Part shown: positions 1 to 10,868 of the stretch, piece after piece
Position numbering within the stretch: the stretch's first letter is position 1
Layout of the letters: each line of letters starts with the position of its first letter
Assembly: GCA_020543525.1 (NCBI GenBank)
Contig: JAHYIO010000042.1
Span: 186,001-250,000, forward strand
DNA from: Coriolopsis trogii
Lineage: Eukaryota > Basidiomycota > Agaricomycetes > Polyporales > Polyporaceae
Direction: 5' to 3'
DNA: 64,000 bases
Translations under genes and position numbers: made by a program
The notes under the pieces: model-generated
What the model saw: the letters and a program-made list of their open reading frames with translations, nothing else
Databases searched by the model: none
Told to the model about the DNA's origin: nothing

Positions 1-1230
1 GAGCGCCACAGTTCTAAGTGAAATGCGACCTCTCGTCAGAAAGAACGCAGCGATACGATACGACGGTTTTTCATCACAACAGGTGCAGATATGGAGAGTG
101 GAGGCACCATAAGATGAGTATCAAACACGTCACTTACCTTCCAGAGTACTTCCACTCCGACTAAGGTCAATTCGTCCATGAGTAGCAGTAGTAGTCGGCG
201 CAGATTCAGCTACACGTAGCAATTCCCATACGCCGTCATGGCATCTCCAAGTTGCAGGGCACAATTGCAGAGTAACTCCGTAAAGAAGGCAGTGGACACA
301 AGTACCCACATTATTGCTCGTTCGCAATTCCTGGCTTCCGGTCTAGATGTCGGCGTGCAGTAACGATAGCTGGCAGGACGGAAACCCATAGAGGAGAGCA
401 GCTGACGCGCACATATCAAAGTACCACTGGTTCACCATATTGGCGATAGGAGGTTTGGATGTATCGAGTTCGTGGCCCTGACAGAGATAGGTTGCATGCA
501 GATGCATATGGCGGACGAGCACCAAAAAATGCAGACGCCCAACATCGCGTTGGCCAAATATGGTATCTTAGACGCCAGAACACTTTGCTCTCATACTGCC
601 ACGTTTACGTACACCGAGGTCCATCGACGATCGTTTTCAGGACTTCAGGTCTTCGGGCTCGAGTATTATTGCTCACGGTTACTCGGTATAAATATCACCA
701 TGCGGTTTATCTGTCCCTTGAACATCATCTTGGCGAGTTTCTATCCCGAAATCAGTATTTTGTTACAGTTGATCACCTACGTAGGTGCCGTCCCAGGTCG
801 GCGCGTGATTTCTAACTTGGATTGATCGACATCATCACTTCCTGAACCGCTCCTTGTTACGCCGCGCTGACAACGTCCCTTAGACATAGAGCTTGACCGA
901 GTATGACGTGCCGGCGGAAGCGGAGGGAGCAGTGCTACGCGTCGACTCCTGAGGAGCGCATCCAGGCAGACCCATCCCATGCTTGTACGCCTTTCGTCTA
1001 CGGTGATTGGATAGGACAGGTTGGGGGATTGTGTACGCGTATACTAGGTGCCATGGGCGCTCGTGTGGCAGGGCGTGTCGTCATCATCCGCTCCACTACG
1101 CCATCGACCGTTTTGTCTCAGCACTTGCCACTTTGACGAGCATCTTCTGCCAGTCCATGCGCGGTCGAGCATAATGCATGACGTCGTGGGCCCCTCGCAC
1201 AACTCCGCCTGCGTCACCGTCCTCGTTCCG
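1..1230. other. Leading region without a supported gene
   Basis: I see no gene here that I can support. The longest open frames are about 118 codons, overlap one another in different frames at 459-825, and give compositions rich in Arg and His with no domain or splice-joined continuation. The right part, from about 1100, becomes pyrimidine-rich and leads into the promoter of the HAM1-like gene. The left part could be the 3' side of a gene outside the window. Confidence 0.5.
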
Positions 1231-1233
1231 CCC

Positions 1234-1239
1234 TATATA
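1234..1239 (+). promoter_or_regulatory. TATA-like box of the HAM1-like gene
   Basis: TATATA lies about 95 bases upstream of the chosen start codon at 1335, followed by a C/T-rich stretch typical of fungal core promoters. Assigned by sequence and distance only. Confidence 0.45.
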
Positions 1240-1334
1240 GCTCTTCGTCGCCGTCCGCGTCCCCCACCAATCTCTCTTCGCGCACGTTGATTCCCCTACT
1301 AATCAGCTGTACTCACGACTCTTACGACCTCGTC

Positions 1335-3905
1335 ATGGAAAAGTCTGCCTCTGTCGCTGCCGCGTTCAACGCCGGCAAGCTGCCCTCTCAACAACAATTA
1401 TCCAAGGCTATCGACCACTTCCTCTCCTCGCCCTTCCTCACCAACGAGCCTTCGACCGATGTAGGCGAACTCAGTGCCCAAGGAAAGCAATTGCAAGACG
1501 ACGTCCGCGACTTGCTCACCGCATACAAGCAGCTCGGAGATCACAAGAACGGTACGCAACACGCCTACATCTCGATAGATGTCATGACTAACTACGTGTC
1601 GGTCCATAGGTGACAACATCGTGCAAGAGTCGCTCTGGCATCTCACTGAAGCCGACATTTCCAACACATCCACCTCGGCCATGGACGTCGATACCGACCA
1701 GGCCACGAAAGACTCTCGCGCCCTCGCGCATTCGCTTCGCACCCTCGTCAACATCGTCTGGGAGAATCTCTCCCAGGAGGGCCAGTCCGTCTTCCACGAC
1801 TTCGCTTCCTTCATGCGTCTCGCCCTGGCAGATGCTGCTGAGCTTGTCGGTGACAACGCTTTGAGCGCTGCCGACGCTCTTCGCGAAGTTGATAAAGATG
1901 TCGCGGATGGACAGCGCAACGAGCTCGGCATCAAACGCAAAGCAGAGGATGAGCCTGAAGATGCGGACGCCCGCGTCAAGTTTGAACGAGTCATGGACTC
2001 GACGAAGGAGGTTGGCTCTAAAGTCATTGGTGCTGGCCAGGTCGCCGCCGCTACCGGTGAAGACATTGCGAGCCGTACGACGTCGAGGTTGCAAGAAGCG
2101 TTTTATAAGGTGCGTTCCTGCTCCACTTCTCAATCATCATAAGTCAATTATTTATCCTCGGCGCCAGATCTGCGACCGCGCCCAGCGTGATGAGGACTAC
2201 CACAAGGCCATCAACACCATCTTCGATCTCGCTGAGAAGTGGATACATCGTTCACTCGACGCTGCTGGCGATGTTAACCAGGCCACTTCTCTCGACGCAT
2301 TCATCGACGACCCCACTCCCGAGAAGCACCTCATTACCGGTATCCGCGGACTGCGTCAATTCTTCGAACGCCTTGCTGGTGGGAGGTCCCTCGATGACTT
2401 CTTCGGCGCTCTCCGTGTCTGCGGTGTCGATATTCAACAAGACCAATCTGTGCGCACGTGGTGCGACGAATTTATTGCCCACCTCCGCAAGAGCCTCGAC
2501 GAGGAGGGTTATGCTCGAAGCGAGGACGCCCAACAGAAGCGCGAGAAGCTGCGCAACGAGTGGAAGGAACTCCTTGACAAGAACTCGGACAAGGGTCGCA
2601 AATGGAAGGAGGATGTCGGCGTTCTCAAGCGGGAAGCCACCGAGTTCCAGGCCGCAATCGATCGCGACCAGGACTTACGCGAGATCAGGAGAGCGCGTGC
2701 CAAGCTCGGCGACGATATCGAAAGCAGTCTTTTGGCTGTTGCAACCACCGGTGCGAGCGCAGCCGGACAGACCCTCATGGATCGCGCGCCATGGTTCTGG
2801 CAGGACATCTTCAACGTTTATCTTCCCAAGATTGTCTCGTCAATCAAGGACATTCCCATCCCGAGGTGTGTGCATAGAGGTGTTCTCATTACAACGCAAT
2901 GTCTCACATTGTTGCAGGACCGAGTACAAGGACGATCAGGTCGAGTTCGTTCTCGAGGACCTTGACATCTCCACATTCTCGATGCTTCCCGGTCATGCCT
3001 ACATTCGAAATATCACCGACATTGATATCACCGCTCCATCTGCTGGGCAGGCGAATACCGCCGTAGGCATGCTTACTCGCATCTACCTTCAGGGTCTCCA
3101 GCTCCAGCTCAAGGAGGTTTCCTTCTACTACCGCGACAAGACTGCGTCGATGGGCCCCTCGGAATTCAACGGCATTCTCGAGTTCACTCTTCCCCCACAG
3201 GGAATTGACGTCGACGTCGTTGTGCGGTCCATTCCTAATTCCCCGGAGGGCCTCAAGGAGCGTCAACGCAGAGAGGCATTCGTTGACATCCAGCGCGTTG
3301 AAGTCAAGGTGTCTGAGGACATCGAGCTTAACGTCAAGCAGTCGAACCACCAGATCCTCGTCTCGGTCTTCCGCCCCATCATGCTCTCCCGTCTTCGCGA
3401 TGCCCTCCAGACCATCCTTGCGCAGCAAATTCGAGGGGCCCTTCAATGGTCTAATGGGTTCGCATGGGACGTTGGCAATAGGGCCGAAGTGTTTGAGGAC
3501 ACTGGCTTGCCGCGCGGCGCGAGCCTTGTCGCTGGTATCTGGTCGGAAATCGGCCACTTGCAGCGCGGAAGCGGACGCAGTCTGTTCTCGGGCTGGAAAG
3601 CGACTGGCACGGGAATCATCAAGGACGACAAGGACGTCCAATTCGCGATGGGCGCCGAGCCGCAGATCCTTTCCGGAGAGAAGCGCGGCCCCAAGGGCAA
3701 CTTCTCGGACAGCGTCCAGGAGCGGATGGACACGGATGTCGACTTGAACGCGAAGGTCGAGAACGCAAAGGGCGTCGCGCAGCAGGTCGGCGAGACCGTG
3801 AAGTCGAAGGTGCAGCAGGTGAAGAGCTGGGCGGACTCGGTCTCGACCAAAGTCGAGGAGGAGAAGTCTCGTCCGGGATGGCAGAGCGGTGCCTTTGACT
3901 GGTGA
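1335..3905 (+). CDS. HAM1-like (TULIP/BPI-fold) protein
   Basis: Four exons, 1335-1551, 1610-2109, 2168-2865 and 2918-3905, separated by 52-58 nt introns with GT..AG ends. They join to 2403 nt, about 800 residues. The N-terminal half is helical and charged and begins with EKSASVAAAFNAGKLPSQQQ, which I recognise as the fungal HAM1-like N-terminal domain. The second half (from about residue 470) has the alternating beta pattern with LEDLDISTFSMLPGHAYIRN that resembles the BPI/TULIP-type C-terminal domain of the same family. Such proteins are thought to bind lipids at membranes; the biochemical role is not established. The C-terminal 80 residues are Lys/Glu-rich and probably coiled or disordered. 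Start chosen as the first ATG in frame downstream of the TATA box. Looks intact; flanking genes are unrelated. Confidence 0.85.
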
Positions 3906-4227
3906 ACGGCTTTCGGATATAACGCTTGCTCCCTGTTTCCGTTTTTCGTCGAACATATGGCAACTTATGATCTGTCGGATGTATCAGTTAAACACGTGTA
4001 TGCATAGGATGATCTGCTAGTGTATCCGTATTATACAATGCAATGGTTTCATACAAGTCTCAAAATCCGATCTGCGAGGACTTGTATTCGTTGCGTTCGT
4101 TGACTTCTCCCTTCTCACCAGTTCAATTTCTCCCCTCCGATCAATGGCAGACTACGACGTAAATAGTTTCAACGAGCAGGTGTCGATTTGTGAACAACGC
4201 TTCGTCGCATTCCCAACAGGGTCATCG
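3906..4227. other. Convergent 3' intergenic spacer
   Basis: Separates the stop codon of the HAM1-like gene (+) from the stop codon of the small membrane protein (-). It is AT-richer than its neighbours and holds no open frame of note. It should carry the two poly(A) regions. Homology to copy B of the duplicated block ends at the 4228 side. Confidence 0.5.
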
Positions 4228-5225
4228 TTAGATCACGGCGATGCCTCCAGCCACCAGACAGGCTCCCAATATTGCACTGGCAAATATGCCCAATGCCGGA
4301 GATAGCCCGGTCCAAAAGTACGCGAGCGTTCCCAACAGCGCAAGTATGAACCCCAGCACAGTCTCGACAGCTGCGACAGTGTGGCAGCGCGTGAGCATGC
4401 GCACCATCGAGCGCAATTTCGCAACGTCATCATCCTTGGCTGCCTCCGGGTCGGGCTTCTTGAGACTGGCCTTCCGCGACGGGGCGCACACGAACGAGAA
4501 CGGGTGGATCTGGTCGACGCTGATGAGGGACCGGAGGTCGATGTATGCGTCGCGGATGAGCTCCGAGGGAGACATCGCCGCAGAGAGCGTCGAACCGGGA
4601 GCGAGCCGTATGTCTGAGCAATATTGCTTGTTGTCCGGGTTCGTGGGCTGAGCGATGTCAGCGGTCTCGGCTGCCCGTTCGGTGTTCTCGGCATCGTTGA
4701 GGCGGTAGCGGATAAGCACGAAGGAACCACAGTATGCCAGAATAGCTGATGTGGGGCGGTCCCATAGAGAGTACATGAGCACATGGTGAACGTATCAGCC
4801 AACACCACTTACATGCGCATATATGCAAGATGATTGCTCCACCGAGGCTTGCGACGATCAGAGTATCGGTAGCAGAGTCGGAGTCGGGTCGTGCCCCGAA
4901 CGAATACAACATGCTGTCCACCGAGAGGAAGAATGTAGTCTGTGATCCTTGCCTCAGTTCGAATGCATACAGCGGGTCATTCGGTGCCAGCGACCAAATA
5001 TATACGCTACATCTAGAGAAGTACGGTCGCAAGAGAACACTCACCACGACAGACATAGATGACAGACGGTCAAGCCAGACCTGCACGACCGAAAGCAACG
5101 CCTGCTTTTTGGCATCACTGGAATTAGTCGGAGGCGCTGCAGCAACGTATCAGATCTACCACGCCGCATATTTCGTACTCGGGCTGACCTGGATTGACCA
5201 CGGCGGATACGTACGACTTGAACAT
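4228..5225 (-). CDS. Small multi-pass membrane protein, block copy A
   Basis: Four exons, 5225-5215, 5117-5045, 4939-4813 and 4745-4228, join to 729 nt (242 residues) if translation starts at the ATG at 5225. Visible features: a short amphipathic N-terminus ending WLDRLSSM, a hydrophobic hairpin (about residues 55-85), a cytosol-like charged loop with a Ser/Pro-rich part and SVDQIHPFSFVC, and a C-terminal hairpin of two membrane segments ending GACLVAGGIAVI. The family is common in agaricomycetes but I know no function. The copy at 43984-45012 has identical exon sizes 11/73/127 and differs by one Asp codon in the last exon. A diverged relative lies at 61195-61963. The 5' end is uncertain: upstream sequence reads in two frames around a run of five C near 5250, in both copies. 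It lies downstream of the MFS gene on the same strand. Confidence 0.7.
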
Positions 5226-5657
5226 GATGGCTCCAGCAAGAGCAGAGATGAAGGGGGATCCTGGTTAAGTGCGTCGAGGAAAGTCCAGTATTTGTACGTA
5301 GCGGCTGGGTGTGAAGAGCAGGTGAAGAGAGCATAGAGTTACGCTTCGTGGAAGTAACACCCCACATTCGGCAGCGTCCGGACATGGTGCCGAACAGTAC
5401 GGACATGACCAAGTCTGGCAAACAGGGAATGCATGTTGAACGAGAAACGCAGATCGTTAGGAAACCTATTGTTACAAAAATGCAGAAGCATAGAGTCGAA
5501 AAGCGAACGCCAGCGACTGCGTCGAGTCTGCTCGCATCGAATGAGATCAAGACTGTGAAATAATGACGCCTCCCCGACCCCACAGGCTATATCGGGAAAC
5601 TGAGGCGCCTAGAGCTCCGTCCTGGGTTCAAGACCGCCCGAATCCGAGGTAGGTCTC
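5226..5657. other. Spacer between MFS carrier and membrane protein, copy A
   Basis: Holds the 3' end of the MFS gene and the promoter or 5' exons of the membrane protein. Alignable base by base with 43538-43983 in copy B, including non-coding parts, which shows that the duplication covered the two genes as one block. A short coding-like stretch (YKYWTFLDALNQDPP, on the minus strand near 5290-5255) would continue into the membrane protein only with one extra base in the C-run. Confidence 0.5.
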
Positions 5658-7753
5658 TTACTCAAGCCGCCGCGGAGCCTTGGGAACAAGGATCCATACG
5701 CCAGCCATAGCACACATCATCGAGACGACACTGAATTGCGATCAATCTCAACCAGATCGCATGACTCGGCAATGCACTTACACGGGCTGCAGCACTTTGA
5801 TGCCCGCTTTTGAAGCAAGCGCACCAGTGAGGAAGGGCAAAAACGCGGATCCGGCCTGTCCAAAGCCAGCTATCCAGCCAATAGAACCCGAGAGGAGCCA
5901 AGGGGGGAGCACGTTACGCGCGTGGTTCATCACGATTGGATACATGGGTCCGAGAAGCATCCCGACGCCTGCAACGGCAACGGCACCGCCGACGAGTGAG
6001 GGCACGAACCAGACCACAACCTCCAAGCTGTGCTAGGGTGTCAGGGTATCAATGTACAGACGTCACGAGATGCACTCACCCGATGGCCAATACGCCGTAA
6101 ATGTACATCGCGCGTCCTTCGCCGACCTACACGAATAGTCAACGAGGTGTAGATCTGTCGTGTCGCCAGGGGTACTCACTAGTTTGTTTACTCCCAGTAG
6201 GAGGACGCGACCGACCATGAGGCCTATGTACTCTGATCAGGCAACATCTCGCTGCGTTCAATTCAGGCACATACCTCCAAAGAATCCGGATGAGATGTAC
6301 CCCGAGGACGGCCCTCCACCACGCAGGTCAATCACATAAGTCACAATCCAGCCTATACCATATCTGAGCGTGCTGCCTTTACGTCTCGCGCTATATGATG
6401 GGCTCTAACGTACCGCCGAGGGTCACCTCTGTCCCGACATATATTAAGATGAAGAGCGCCATGAGATGTACGTGGCGTAACCGCATGATCTGCTTGTACT
6501 TGCTGCCGTTCCTATTGGTATCGCTATCGTCGGGCGACGACGGGAGTCCGATCTCGGTAAGACATGCTAGCATCCAGATGTTGGCCAATGCTCAGTATGA
6601 CGCATGCGGACGACACACCTTCTTGCGTTCGCAACCTGAAAGCCACCAACATCATGGAAACGTTGATCGTAGCAAGCCCAAGAGAGACCAAGAAATGGAA
6701 GGACCAGTGGGTGAGTTGCGAGAACTGTGTCGCGATGAACGGAGACGATAGGGCGCCAGCACCTGCAGCACTGACGGTGAGTTGTGCGGAACATACCCTG
6801 GAAGACATGCAGTACCGTAGGATGCATGAAGGAGCGCGATCTTCGTCGATACGTTTTTCTTGAATCCCGCAACGAAGGTGTTCGAAGCTGAGAGCTGGAG
6901 CACGCGTCCATCAGCGCTGCTAAGGTTAGAAGGATTCTTGATTCAGACCTGGAGGGAAATTCCAAAGCCGTTGAACAAGTATGCGAGGACGAATATCGGG
7001 AACGGTGGCGCCGGAGCGGCAAGAGCATAGCCCACGATTTGGGAGATTGCGCCTGTCGTGATATGAGCCACACTTTCTCCTCGTTAGTCATTGGTAGCAG
7101 CAGGCACAGACCTATAACGACAACCTGGGGATGCGGTAACAAAGGTGCTTAGCTGCATCATGCTTCTTCAAACTCATCAGGCGCCTACCTTCCCGAACCC
7201 GAACCGGTCCGTCATCCACACGTTCAGAACAGCAGCCAGTGCGAAGCCCTGAAGCGCAGGTCAAGACACAGTCAGCTCGCGCTTCGGCTCGGACCCAGAT
7301 ATACCACGCCGACTCGGATCACATACCACAAAGTTGGACACGAAAATCAGCGAAACGACGACAAAGCTAACCTGTACGTGTCTGCGTCAGTCCGTGGTGT
7401 AAACACATACGGCAACGTTCACGGCGTACGCGATATACGAGCTGTATGCGTGGCAGCAACGGGCCGTTCGTACTGTCGTTCCATCCCGAGAGGAACATAC
7501 TCCAAAGGAGCGTGCCGTACATCAAGCGCGCTCTCCAACGCTGTTCGCGGGTCAGCACGGGAGGTGTGGCATCGGAGGGCACCCCTGCCTGCGAAGCCTC
7601 TTCAGTGCTCCCGGCGCCTCCCTCGACCGGTGAGACAGTGGTGAATGTCGCTTGCTTCCCGACAGTCCTGCCATCGCGTTGGCCTTCCTCGTCCGCAAAA
7701 CGAGGAACGCGCTGTGCAAGAGTCTCCAACTCGACAGCAGCCACGGCCTCCAT
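5658..7753 (-). CDS. BSC6-like MFS transporter, block copy A
   Basis: A major facilitator of the fungal BSC6-like group, expected to carry a small organic solute across a membrane; substrate unknown. About eleven short exons join in frame. Exon 1 (from 7753) codes a polar cytosolic N-terminus and the first membrane helix with LLWSMFLSGWNDSTNGP. Later exons give the RFGFGK loop between helices 2 and 3, AYLFNGFGISLQ, the central cytosolic loop with DDSDTNRNGSKYKQ, IDLRGGGPSSGYISSGFFG, and the final helices LLGPMYPIVMNHARNVLPPW and SGSIGWIAGFGQAGSAFLP, all typical of the group. The last exon ends VWILVPKAPRRLE before TAA at 5658-5660. No frameshift or internal stop seen. The copy at 41472-43537 is very similar but loses this last tail to a stop codon. 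Confidence 0.8.
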
Positions 7754-8492
7754 TGTGAATTCGAAGATATCTGTATTTATCCAAGTTGAGGAACTTGAAA
7801 GTCAAACGATGTGCGTTGTCTTTGCATGACAAAACCCCTCGCACCTTCGTTGTGGGTGAACCTCCGAGCTCGCCCGTTTTCGCACTGCTACACGCGATGG
7901 TGACGGCAGTGAAGGAAAGAACAGTGGTGTTTGTTGCTCCGACAATAGTTCGAGCGGTTCACACGCCCCCATGGCTGGCGCTTCCTGACCAGCGATCTAC
8001 CTCGTCGTATACGTATTCCTCCTCTGGTACATATGTCTGTACATCCTACTGAGCATGTCATGCATAAGATAGGTGAGTCTGATAAGAGGGGGGGGAAGGT
8101 TTGGTAGAGTGGCCTGTGACCCGAATGTGGCGGGATAGGCGATGTCCAGTGGAAGCCTGAGTGACGAGTGCGCACACGGCTCTGAATTCCCCTCATCCAC
8201 AGTGGATGGACACTGGGTGGGGTTCGGAGCATGATCCTCAACTTCAACCCCCGCGTCATCGACAAGCTATACATATGAGCCTCACCCACGGAACGAGGCG
8301 TGACGGATGTCTCTATTGAAAGGGGCGAACATGGTACTGGTCGTTCGTGTGGACCGACTTCGCTGATTCTCTACTGGAATTTGTTCATAACGTAGCACAG
8401 CAGATTTGTGATGGGTGTCTGAGCGCAGGTATTCTCAGTCGAACTACGCAAACCCAGCACTACAGTACATGCGACCCTCGGAGCTCAGAGAC
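7754..8492. other. Spacer upstream of the MFS gene, copy A
   Basis: The first 190 bases belong to the duplicated block and contain the MFS promoter. The remainder, to the stop codon of the eIF4G-like gene, has no supported gene. A G-run occurs near 8088-8096. Confidence 0.4.
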
Positions 8493-10611
8493 TCACGGGG
8501 CCGTCAAGAAACACATGAGCCGCTCGAAGCGTTCGCAGTCGTCACTGAGCCGTGTGGCACGAAGGAGGGACAGGAACGCATCAAACGCGGGGGGTCCCCT
8601 CATAATCTCGCGCACGTCCACGATCGAGTGCCTGAAGCCGTCTTCGAACGCGGACAGCGAGCAGAGGCCCTTTTGGGCCGCGCGCGAGAAGAGGCACGCG
8701 ACGAGCTGGGTGTTGTCGGTATGTGATGGTGAGGATGACGAGGAGGTGCAGGAGGAAGCCCCGGAGGAAGGAGAGGAAGGAGCAGAAGAGTTAGGCCTAG
8801 GGAGCACGTCGGACTCGATCGCACTGGTGACAAGCGTGTCGACGAGCCGGTGGTGGTGGTGTGCGGGGAGGGCGCGGAAGTACGTCTCGGCCTCGCCGAC
8901 GTCGCGCGTGGCAAAGAGCTCTTCCGTGTCGGCGTTCACGCGGAGGCGGACCTGGCTTGGGCTCATGCGTGCTTGTGGTCGCGAGTGGCCCGGGGTTGCC
9001 AGAGTAGAGTATGTAGGGGCTGTCCAGTGCCCCAGGGGAGGGGGAGGATATGTTCTACTCCGAGCCGATGTTGAGGTTATCGTTCTCGGATGACCCGTAG
9101 TGCGCGGATATGGCCCGGGAGCGGAGAGGGCGAGGAGATGGTATCCACGCCTCGATCTGCTCGCGAGTCGCCGCCATCGTGCGTCGTCGTCGGGGATGTG
9201 CGCGCCCTCGAGCATCGTCGCGAACAGGTCAAACGCTTTCGGCGCGTCGATCACAAGCTCGTCGATCATGCTTGCGGTGGGCGTGAATCCCGCTTCTAAA
9301 GCCTCCACCGAGCACAGATTCTTATGCACCGCGCGCTCGAGCAGGTCCGCAACGAGCTGCGCGTCCACCTCCGTCGACTCGACGGCGCGCGAAACGAGCC
9401 TGTCGATGAGGAGGTGCCGGTACTTCGATGGGAGCTCTGTGAAGTAAGCTTCGGCCTTGTCGAGGTCGCGCATGCTAAAGAGCCCATCTACTTCGATTCG
9501 CCCCTTGGCCTCGGCCTCGAACATACTGGAATCTCCTTCGTTAGCATTCCAGTGGACAGCGGATGCGATCGCGGCTTGGTCTTGAGCCGTGCTGAGGGTG
9601 CGGTTGCTTACATCCCTCTCTGAGGTAGCTTTTTCCCGCGACACCTACGGTACCCCATCAGCCATGCGGTGGGGGATACGTGTTCGGGATGTCCTACTCA
9701 CCTGCTCGTGTAGAGCAGCGATCGTCGTAGGCACAGCCTCCTGGTTGCGCGGGATCCACTTGCGCTCGCGCAGCTCGATGATATCCTACATGTGACCATT
9801 TAGCGTATGATACTGACTGCTGGACAGGCCGACATACCTGGAGCATGGAATGCATACATGAGTTGACATTCGGGCTCTTCGTCCACTCCTTCATGTGCGA
9901 GAAGTAAACATCCATATGCGCGCGAGCTTGGGGAGTGTCGAGGATTTGACCGACATTCGTGAGGAGCTCGCACAATGCCTCGATTGCCTCGTCGGAAGGG
10001 TTCTCGACGTTGCGCAAGAGCTTCTTCACACATTGGTGCATGATGCGTTCCGTGAGCATCTGAAGCTTGAAGAGCTCGCCCATGAAAGTGATGAGAGCAA
10101 AGCCCGGACGCTCTGCGTGTCTTGACGCCCCCTCCAGTCCATCTTTCTCGCGCGGGCCATGACCGCCACAGCCTTCTTCGCGAACAAACTCCTCCTGAAG
10201 CTGAGTAAGGAGCAACTTGCGGAAGAGCTGGCTGCCAGTGATTGACTGCCGCCCGAAATCCTGTATGCCGTCGACGCGCATACAAGGAGTGATTCGGTCC
10301 ATCATCGTGCGGCAGAGACGGGCGTAGAGCTTCGGCGACCGTGCATGATGGTCAACGGCTGCTGAAACAACAGCCGCAATGGTCGCGCGCAACGTCTGTC
10401 CGTTCGTCTCACCCTCCGACGCGTTCATGATCGCAACGACACGGTCAGAGATGTAACCGAGACCCACAGGAGAGAGCTTGTCGAGGAGCGCGTGTATTCC
10501 CTGGATGCCCAGATCAGGCAGGTGTTCGGCCTGAGAAGACGAGCCGGCGGGCGATGTAGGACTGGTGACAAGGGTGCAGGAGGACGAGGTTGGGGATGGT
10601 CGGGCAGACAT
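8493..10611 (-). CDS. Mini-eIF4G: MIF4G plus two MA3 domains, no eIF4E motif
   Basis: Three exons, 10611-9838, 9785-9702 and 9644-8493, give about 669 residues. After a 40-residue Ser/Pro-rich leader comes a MIF4G domain (about residues 45-285) close to the eIF4G consensus: LLDKLSP, YARLCRTMMDRITP, GELFKLQMLTERIM, QARAHMDVYF, IIELRERKWIPRN. Two MA3-type domains follow (about 330-440 and 510-660): FTELPSKYRHLLIDRLV with LERAVHKNLCS, and FRALPAHHHHRLVDTLV with FSRAAQKGLCS. In eIF4G the MIF4G domain binds eIF4A and eIF3 and MA3 binds eIF4A. I see no YxxxxL-phi eIF4E-binding motif and no room for a PABP region, so the architecture resembles DAP5/p97 or eIFiso4G rather than full eIF4G. The linker between the MA3 domains (about 9155-9000) is of low complexity and may hide an intron. 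A longer start at 10644 is possible. Confidence 0.8.
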
Positions 10612-10868
10612 GCGAGCAAGCCTGAGGATGAGGGGATGAGGCAAGGCGGGGTGGAAGGGGATTGCTACTGCTGCAGCAGCGCACGTCCTGTTACCGCAGC
10701 ACGCAAGGTTTCGATCGACCGCCTTCCAATCGAACCCGCGATCGGTTTGAGTTCAGGGTGTGGCATCATCCACACGGCCATGACGCACACCGCATGCAAC
10801 GCAAACCCAGTCCCTGTCCCTCCTAACCACATCCTCCCTACACGGCACACCCCAGCATTCAAGTACAA

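Larger units (their letters stand above)
4228..7945 (-). repeat. Inverted segmental duplication, copy A
   Basis: About 3.7 kb that aligns, introns and spacers included, to 41310-45012 in the opposite orientation. The outer limits are where I can no longer match the two: just after the stop codon of the membrane protein on one side, and about 190 bases upstream of the MFS start codon on the other (shared stretch around 7855-7920). Divergence looks larger in introns than in exons. No terminal repeats or transposase are visible at the edges. Confidence 0.85.

Noticed and set aside
459..825. Two overlapping + strand frames of about 118 codons
   Set aside because: Different frames over the same bases, no motif, no splice continuation, no promoter-like context.
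8415..9623. Plus-strand frames antisense to the mini-eIF4G gene
   Set aside because: Shadow frames caused by the high-GC codon use of the minus-strand MA3 domains, which carry recognisable family motifs.
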